This document shows positions 4,956-8,903 of a DNA stretch of 8,903 nucleotides, piece by piece. Made by a program: the position numbers and the translations under genes. Each line of letters begins with the position of its first letter. The stretch's first letter is position 1. The stretch comes from Candidatus Peregrinibacteria bacterium (GTDB lineage: Bacteria > Patescibacteriota > Gracilibacteria > Peribacterales > Peribacteraceae): positions 1 through 8,903 of the forward strand of contig JACQCJ010000054.1 in assembly GCA_016201685.1 (NCBI GenBank). Direction: 5' to 3'. A model generated the notes under the pieces. That model was not told the origin of the DNA, did not search any database, and was given only the letters and a program-made list of their open reading frames with translations.

Positions 4956-6206
4956 ATGAAAGCATTTTCACGATCTCTCGGTCCCGTCTGCGCCGTCATC
5001 GGCGCGCAGTGGGGAGATGAAGGGAAGGGAAAAGTCATCGATCTGCTGTCGGAACAGTTCGATGTGATCGCGCGCGCATGCGGAGGCGCAAACGCGGGGC
5101 ACACGATTGTTGTCAATGGGAAGAAGCACGTCTTTCGACTGCTTCCTTCGGGATGTCTCCACGAAAAGAAAGAAGTTGTGCTCGGAGGGGGAATGGTCAT
5201 TCATCTGCAGACCTTACTGGAAGAAATCGCTTCACTCGAGACTGCAGGTGTTTCGATTCTTGATCGGCTCTTCCTGTATCCCAACGCCCACATCGTCTTC
5301 GAGTATCACAAAGAGATCGACGCGGTGCTGGAGGAGCGGCGGATGGGCCAGAAAGGGGAGGAGATCGGCACCACGCGCAAGGGCATCGGCCCTGCGTACA
5401 TGGAGAAGGCGGCGCGGTCGGGCCTGCGACTGGAATGCCTGCGATGGAGTGTCCAAGCGCTGAAGAAGGAACTCGAGGAGCGCCAGAGAGCGGTTGTGCA
5501 AATGTATGGGGTGCGTATCGACCTCGACCGAGAATGCCTCGCATTCACGAATGCGAAGAAGCTGCTCGAGTCCCGCGTGGTCGCGAATGGCCCTGAATTG
5601 CTCCATCGATTTCTCGCGGAAGGAAAAACGATTCTGATCGAAGGCGCACAGGCGACCCTCCTCGACCTGGATCAGGGAACCTACCCCTTCGTCACCTCGA
5701 GCTCGACGACCGCGGCCGGTGCGCTCCAGGGGTTAGGGCTCCCTCCGCGCGCGCTCACCTCCTGCATCGGTGTTGCGAAGGCGTACTGCACGCGAGTCGG
5801 CTCCGGAACGTTCGCAACCGAAGACGAGAGCGATTCCGGCAACCGTCTGCGCGAGCGAGGGGGAGAGTATGGCTCCGTCACGGGGCGCCCGCGCCGCTGC
5901 GGTTGGCTCTACCTACCAGATTTGCGCTACAGCGCGATGATCAACGGCTTCGATTGCTGGAACATCACCAAGCTCGACGTGCTGGACACTGAGGAGACCA
6001 TTCCCGTCGGCACGGGAACGACGGATGACGGAAAAGTTCGCTTCGAGAATCTCCCGGGATGGAAAACCTCCACGCGCGGCATGACAACATTCGAGAAACT
6101 TCCCAAAGAGGCTCAACACTTCATTGAATTCATCGAGAAGCAAACCGGAATTTCCGCGCGCTTGATTGGAACGGGACAGGGGAGGGAGGAGATGATTGTG
6201 AAGTAG
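4956..6206 (+). CDS. purA: Adenylosuccinate synthetase
   Basis: This cytoplasmic enzyme joins IMP and aspartate using GTP to give adenylosuccinate, the first committed step from IMP to AMP. The 416-residue protein has the complete family signature. VIGAQWGDEGKGK (14-26) is the GTP/IMP loop with catalytic D21. CGGANAGHTIV (42-52) carries catalytic H49. Further on are GTTRKGIGPAY, EGAQATLLDLDQGTYPFVTSSSTTAAG (the IMP site), CIGVAKAYCTRVGSGTFATE and SVTGRPRRCGW. The C-terminal part has NITKLDVLD, WKTSTRG and GTGQGREEMIV. It is about 10-15 residues shorter than common bacterial PurA. The usual Asp after the CGW segment is Tyr here (GWLYLPDLRY). ATG at 4956 places the GDEGKGK loop near the usual position. 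There is no visible Shine-Dalgarno. The TAG stop lies in the left arm of an inverted repeat shared with convergent nadK. Confidence 0.97.
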   Translation: MKAFSRSLGPVCAVIGAQWGDEGKGKVIDLLSEQFDVIARACGGANAGHTIVVNGKKHVFRLLPSGCLHEKKEVVLGGGMVIHLQTLLEEIASLETAGVSILDRLFLYPNAHIVFEYHKEIDAVLEERRMGQKGEEIGTTRKGIGPAYMEKAARSGLRLECLRWSVQALKKELEERQRAVVQMYGVRIDLDRECLAFTNAKKLLESRVVANGPELLHRFLAEGKTILIEGAQATLLDLDQGTYPFVTSSSTTAAGALQGLGLPPRALTSCIGVAKAYCTRVGSGTFATEDESDSGNRLRERGGEYGSVTGRPRRCGWLYLPDLRYSAMINGFDCWNITKLDVLDTEETIPVGTGTTDDGKVRFENLPGWKTSTRGMTTFEKLPKEAQHFIEFIEKQTGISARLIGTGQGREEMIVK

Positions 6207-6295
6207 AGTTCAGAATTCAGAATCCAACGGATCAGAGCAATGGATGACGCTGCATCATTGAAATACTGAACTCTAAAATCCGAATTCTGAATTCT
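6205..6295. repeat. Long inverted repeat between purA and nadK, possible bidirectional terminator
   Basis: Bases 6205-6218 pair with 6282-6295 in a 14-bp stem (one G-U) built of AGAATTC/TTCAGAAT units. A second exact pairing, AGAGTTCAG (6205-6213) with CTGAACTCT (6266-6274), competes with it. A smaller bulged stem lies inside (6239-6246 with 6253-6259). The arms overlap the purA stop and the last codons of nadK. Its position between convergent genes fits a transcription-ending structure, but the stem is AT-rich and has no clear T-tract, so a mobile or expanding repeat is equally likely. Confidence 0.5.
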
Positions 6296-7037
6296 CTTGC
6301 GTTTTCAAGCATCCACAGACGTCGCGGAATTTGTTCTCTTTGGTATGCACTTCGACTTCGATGGAGGAATCGCCGGGGACGACGATGGGCTTCTGACTGA
6401 AGCTGTGGGGATTGATCGGCGTGAGGATCACGGAGGAGAGGCTGGGATGGACGATGGGGCCGCCCGCAGCGAGGGAATACGCCGTCGATCCCGTGGGAGT
6501 TGCGAGGATCAACCCGTCCGCTCGGAAGGTGGTGAGTTCCTCGCCGTTCACAGCCGCCTTCAGATTCACGAGCCGCGCGATGGTGCCTTGCGAGATGACT
6601 GCCTCATTCAACACGTAGCCCTCGAAGAGTTTTTTCTTGCCGCGCTTGGCCGTAACCGCGAGCACGTTACGCTCGTCGAGGATGCCGTCGCCCCCGAGCA
6701 ATTTCGGGATGACGTCCGCAGCCTCGTCCACATCCGTCTCCGCGAGGAACCCCACGGCGCCGCGATTGATCGTCAGCAGCGGAATCGAAAAATCCTTGAG
6801 CTCCCGCACGGTTCGGAAGATGGTGCCGTCTCCGCCGATCACAACGAGCAGATCGAGATCCTTTTCCTCCGTGAAGGAAGATACATGCTTGTGTTGTGCG
6901 ACATTCAAACATCGCTCAGCATCCACAAGGACTTCGACATTGCAGTCCTGAAGAATGTCCAAAATCTTCTCCACGACGCTGTCGCGCTCCGAGAGATCGG
7001 ATTTGATGGTGACGCCGATGCGGCGGAATTTGAGCAT
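6273..7037 (-). CDS. nadK: NAD kinase, C-terminus altered
   Basis: NAD kinase phosphorylates NAD to NADP in the cytoplasm. The 254-residue product has the diagnostic motifs. LLVVIGGDGTIFRTVREL (63-80) contains the GGDGT catalytic loop, and INRGAVGFLAE (90-100) matches the usual LGFLTE region. LNEAVISQGTIARLVNL (143-159) has the NE motif, and ATPTGSTAYSLAAGGPIVHP (179-198) lines the NAD site. FSQKPIVVPGDSSIEVEV (213-230) starts the C-terminal strands. After that the family would continue with a strand containing an Asp-Gly pair and several more strands. Here the frame reads KFRDVCGCLKTQENSEFGF and stops, and the last seven residues come from the AATTC repeat. ATG at 7037 is preferred to TTG at 7073 because MLKFRRIGVTIKSD is family-like. 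The frame converges on purA. Activity is uncertain because of the altered end. Confidence 0.9.
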   Translation of the reverse strand: MLKFRRIGVTIKSDLSERDSVVEKILDILQDCNVEVLVDAERCLNVAQHKHVSSFTEEKDLDLLVVIGGDGTIFRTVRELKDFSIPLLTINRGAVGFLAETDVDEAADVIPKLLGGDGILDERNVLAVTAKRGKKKLFEGYVLNEAVISQGTIARLVNLKAAVNGEELTTFRADGLILATPTGSTAYSLAAGGPIVHPSLSSVILTPINPHSFSQKPIVVPGDSSIEVEVHTKENKFRDVCGCLKTQENSEFGF

Positions 7038-7069
7038 GTCAGCGACTGGAAAAGGAATGAAAACAACGA

Positions 7070-7603
7070 TCAAATACCGTAGTGCTGCCGTATTTGACGA
7101 GCAACTTTTTTGGCAGATAGTTTTGACGTATCAATGAGGAAACTTTTCCTATGGGCTATTGCGGAAAACAAATCAGATTTATTCATCAGATCATCCAGAG
7201 CGCGTACAGTTTTAATTTTGCCGTACTGTTTTCTTGAAGAATCTTTCACGCGGGACCGCAATATCGTTCGATCACAAACTAATTGGACAAAATAGACGCT
7301 ACCTCCGTGTTTCTCGATCTTTTTCACGACGCTTTCCACGAACGAATGATCGTATCGTGAATCAGCGAAGACATAGGTAAAAATAAGTCCACGTTTGGAG
7401 TGCTCCGCTGCCGCTTCCAAAAGCTCAAGACGATATTTCGTAATAAAGAGATCGAACATTGTACTTCCCCATTCGAAAAAAGTTTCAATCAGATCAACGG
7501 TGAGATGATTATGGAAAATTTTGAAACCGGTAAGCTTGGAAAGCTCTTTTGCGACAGTAAGTTTACCCACTGCCGGAGGACCATAGAGAAACACAAGCTT
7601 CAT
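7070..7603 (-). CDS. P-loop NTPase, AAA_33/kinase-like, substrate unknown
   Basis: The 177-residue protein is a small P-loop enzyme resembling the kinase-like proteins often annotated as AAA-family ATPases. MKLVFLYGPPAVGKLTVAKEL holds the Walker A at G8-T16. The residue after the lysine is Leu instead of Ser/Thr, followed by Thr, a variant I know from this family. LTGFKIFHNHLTVDL (24-38) is the family-specific segment after the P-loop. It is not an HNH nuclease. GLIFTYVF (72-79) is the likely second strand, and VYFVQLVCDRTILRSRV plus SSRK (103-124) provides the lid arginines. The protein is probably a kinase for a small molecule or nucleic acid, but no substrate can be named. It begins 13 bp after the glycosyltransferase stop, and nadK follows after a 32-bp gap. 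It is clearly AT-rich: two lines counted by hand are 37% and 42% G+C, against 78% in the line 7981-8040 of the neighbour. This suggests a separate origin. Confidence 0.8.
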   Translation of the reverse strand: MKLVFLYGPPAVGKLTVAKELSKLTGFKIFHNHLTVDLIETFFEWGSTMFDLFITKYRLELLEAAAEHSKRGLIFTYVFADSRYDHSFVESVVKKIEKHGGSVYFVQLVCDRTILRSRVKDSSRKQYGKIKTVRALDDLMNKSDLFSAIAHRKSFLIDTSKLSAKKVARQIRQHYGI

Positions 7604-7609
7604 GCGCGT

Positions 7610-7615
7610 AGTATA
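7610..7615 (-). promoter_or_regulatory. Possible leaderless -10 element for the P-loop gene
   Basis: TATACT on the minus strand ends 6 bases before the ATG at 7603, at the distance expected for a transcript starting at the ATG itself. There is no Shine-Dalgarno and no clear -35, so this is suggestive only. The gene could equally be read from the upstream glycosyltransferase promoter. Confidence 0.3.
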
Positions 7616-7616
7616 G

Positions 7617-8684
7617 CTACTTGAACAGTGCAACCGACAGTGCTTTAAGAAACAGATCGACCGTTCTTTTCCACGAAAACATCGCCGCGCGCTTGGGACC
7701 TTCTTTGGAGAGCAAAGCACGCAGATCGGGAGTTTTCAGCAGCTCTTCCAATCCAAGCTTGATCGAAGCAACGTTCAGCGGATCGACACACTGCGCCGCC
7801 TCTCCGCAGACTTCCGGTATGCTGCCCACGTGCGAGGTGAGGACGGGGATGCCGCGCTGCAGCGCATCGAGGATCTGCATCCCGAAGCCTTCGTAGAGGG
7901 AGGGAAGGGCGAAGACCGTGCACGACGAAAGGAGAGCATCATAATCGCTCGGCGATGCGTACCCGTGCCAGACGACACCGGGAGTCTGCTGTGCGAGGCG
8001 GCGGATCGGATCGTCCCGCCACCCGCGCCCGCCCGCGAGCACCAACCGGTACCGGGTTCGCAGTGTACCCGGGAGCTCCGCATACGCTTGTATGAGCCGC
8101 AGCTGATTCTTCCGTGGACAGAGTGTGGCGATGCAGAGGATGATGTTGTCTCCATGATTTCGCGGCGGGACGGTCGCATGCATCGGTCCGGCGAAGATCG
8201 GTCGAATGCGCTCCACGGGAAGAAGAGGGTAGCGCGAGAGGAGATCGGCTTTCGTCGATTCGCTGATCGTACAAATGAAGGAGGCAGATCGAACACTGCG
8301 CCCAAGCGTGAGCCGTTCGATGATCGTTGCATTGCGGTCGTGGGGCTCTGCACGAAACGCGATGAGGTCGTGGACGATCGGAACGCAGGGAACCGATGAA
8401 CCGAGGATCGCTGGGACGAGGAAGCTCGTCGGGCTCACGTAGGCATCGAGATTCTCGAGGGAACGGAGCGCGGATGCCGCTGCGAGATGCCAACGAAGAC
8501 CGCGTCGATCGATCTTCTTGAGGGAGAATTTCCGCGCATCCCAGGATGCGGGCGGGGAGGCATCGCTCAAAAGCGTCAAGCGAAGACCGCGGGTGAGAAG
8601 TTGCGAGACGAAGCCGAACGTCCATTGCCCCTTGCCGGTACGATGAGCCCTGCACGCTTCTCTGACGTCGATTGCGAGATGCAT
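7617..8684 (-). CDS. GT4-type glycosyltransferase (group 1), second copy type
   Basis: The 355-residue protein is another GT-B, GT4-like glycosyltransferase, probably for surface glycan assembly. It opens MHLAIDVREACRAHRTGKGQWTFGF, the same N-terminal layout as the other glycosyltransferase (MRVGID...GLGRYT). Other shared landmarks are VPIVHDLIAFR (101-111), FICTISESTKADLL (136-149), ILCIATLCPRKNQLRLIQAY (182-201) and LAGGRGWRDD (216-225). The donor-site segment PSLYEGFGMQILDALQRGIPVLTSHVGSIPEVCGEAA spans 261-297. In the E-x7-E motif the second Glu is Asp (E265, D273), a conservative change. ATG at 8684 gives the family-like start; only 5 bp separate it from the TAGGGC repeat array. It is strongly GC-rich in the middle. 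The two glycosyltransferases are divergent paralogues, not a recent duplication. Confidence 0.9.
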   Translation of the reverse strand: MHLAIDVREACRAHRTGKGQWTFGFVSQLLTRGLRLTLLSDASPPASWDARKFSLKKIDRRGLRWHLAAASALRSLENLDAYVSPTSFLVPAILGSSVPCVPIVHDLIAFRAEPHDRNATIIERLTLGRSVRSASFICTISESTKADLLSRYPLLPVERIRPIFAGPMHATVPPRNHGDNIILCIATLCPRKNQLRLIQAYAELPGTLRTRYRLVLAGGRGWRDDPIRRLAQQTPGVVWHGYASPSDYDALLSSCTVFALPSLYEGFGMQILDALQRGIPVLTSHVGSIPEVCGEAAQCVDPLNVASIKLGLEELLKTPDLRALLSKEGPKRAAMFSWKRTVDLFLKALSVALFK

Positions 8685-8689
8685 ACGTT

Positions 8690-8770
8690 AGGGCTAGGGA
8701 AAAGGGCTAGGGCTAGGGAAGAAGATACTAGCCCTCACCCTAGCCCTAGCCCTCCTCAGGGTCTAGTATC
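8690..8770. repeat. TAGGGC repeats forming nested inverted repeats, G-quadruplex potential
   Basis: The plus strand carries five GGG runs with short loops (8691-8718). The minus strand carries four GGG runs opposite 8732-8752. Bases 8703-8718 (AGGGCTAGGGCTAGGG) are an exact inverted copy of 8738-8753, a 16-bp stem with a 19-base loop. A second inverted repeat, GATACTAGCCCT (8724-8735) against 8758-8770, overlaps it with a one-base bulge, so two mutually exclusive folds exist. It fills the gap between the IS630-type stop and the glycosyltransferase start. It could block read-through from the IS into the gene, act in the glycosyltransferase leader, or be an IS-end structure. Confidence 0.8.
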
Positions 8771-8903
8771 TCCTCTAAGAAGTTTTTGCATATAGCGTTG
8801 GAAATTTCTCCCGCGCCTTCTCCGGCGTGAACTTCCAGGTGATCTTGGAACAGTTCTCGTTCCGTTTTTCCGTGCAGGCCTTCACCTCCCTCCTCAACTC
8901 TTC
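8771..8903 (-). mobile_element. Edge of an IS630-type insertion sequence (partial)
   Basis: Only the transposase 3' end is inside the window. The element end should lie shortly beyond the stop at 8775, perhaps at or within the GATACTAG/CTAGTATC inverted pair of the adjacent repeat. IS630 elements insert at TA dinucleotides and several TAs are available there, but the exact end cannot be fixed without the other terminus. Confidence 0.5.
8775..8903 (-). CDS. IS630-family transposase, C-terminal fragment at window edge
   Basis: Reading the minus strand from the right edge gives 42 residues before a TAG stop. They start EELRREVKACTEKRNEN, continue SKITWKFTPEKARE, and end KFPTLYAKTS. The pattern of a charged helix, an RN pair, a hydrophobic-x-Trp-x-Phe-Thr strand, Ala-Arg, Lys and LY is the usual C-terminal end of IS630-type DDE transposases. 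The catalytic domain lies outside the window, so the family call rests on this tail alone. The frame is open at base 8903. Confidence 0.7.
   Translation of the reverse strand, partial: EELRREVKACTEKRNENCSKITWKFTPEKAREKFPTLYAKTS

Noticed and set aside
6205..6295. Confident intrinsic terminator between purA and nadK
   Set aside because: The stem is AT-rich, the loop is long and no T-tract follows on either strand, so it is listed as a repeat with possible terminator function only.
6297..7082. 261-codon open frame antisense to nadK
   Set aside because: Rich in Arg, Asp and Glu with no motif. The minus strand carries the clear NAD kinase motifs.
7492..7520. HNH nuclease suggested by the FHNH tripeptide in the P-loop protein
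   Set aside because: The residues lie just after a Walker A motif in a kinase-like fold. No HNH beta-beta-alpha metal context is present.
8690..8760. CRISPR array or telomere-like sequence from the TAGGGC repeats
   Set aside because: The units are 6 bp without spacers and are arranged as an inverted repeat, not as spaced direct repeats. There is no sign of a linear chromosome end.
1..8903. Composite transposon formed by the two flanking insertion sequences
   Set aside because: The two elements belong to different families (IS1380 and IS630) and the interior is core housekeeping genes, so they cannot mobilise the interior together.
1..8903. tRNA, rRNA or riboswitch genes
   Set aside because: No cloverleaf, TTCGANNC-like T-arm in context or conserved riboswitch core was seen when reading the gaps. 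The gaps are all under about 210 bp and are accounted for above.
1..8903. A new multi-gene defence or biosynthetic system
   Set aside because: The genes are mostly known single-function housekeeping enzymes on both strands with no co-directed set of unknown effectors. The orphan genes are isolated.

Overview
The window reads as ordinary bacterial chromosome flanked by two different insertion sequences. An IS1380-family transposase gene runs in from the left edge. The last 42 codons of an apparent IS630-family transposase run off the right edge. Between them lie housekeeping genes (rpsP, prmC, purA, nadK), two GT4-type glycosyltransferases, a probable DUF721/DciA-like protein, a P-loop kinase-like protein and two unrecognised small genes. 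TGA, TAG and TAA all act as stops, so this is the standard bacterial code. Few starts have a Shine-Dalgarno match. The streamlined, SD-poor gene set, mixed base composition and abundance of IS and palindromic repeats would fit an uncultivated lineage such as Patescibacteria/CPR. That placement is a guess: the window holds no 16S or other decisive marker.

Layout. Positions 1-1350 hold the IS1380-type transposase (+). On the minus strand from 3653 down to 1319 come glycosyltransferase, 110-aa orphan, DUF721-like protein and rpsP. rpsP has its own good promoter candidate, and its 3' end appears to run into the IS. prmC (3676-4524, +) diverges from the glycosyltransferase across only 22 bp. It carries an in-frame palindromic repeat insertion, ends short, and overlaps tail to tail with an unrecognised 125-aa gene (4507-4884, -). 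purA (4956-6206, +) converges on nadK (6273-7037, -) at a long inverted repeat that supplies the last codons of nadK. Upstream of nadK on the minus strand are the P-loop kinase-like gene (7070-7603) and a second GT4 glycosyltransferase (7617-8684), probably one transcription unit. That unit is preceded by a TAGGGC-repeat inverted repeat with G-quadruplex potential on both strands, and then by the IS630-type gene end.

Functionally, rpsP and prmC serve translation, purA makes adenylosuccinate for AMP synthesis, nadK makes NADP, and the two glycosyltransferases probably act on cell-surface glycans. I see no coherent new multi-gene system (no defence island, CRISPR array or biosynthetic cluster). 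The parts most worth a second look are the repeats that have entered or trimmed essential genes (prmC, nadK, rpsP), the very compact divergent start region at 3651-3678, and the TAGGGC structure at 8690-8770.
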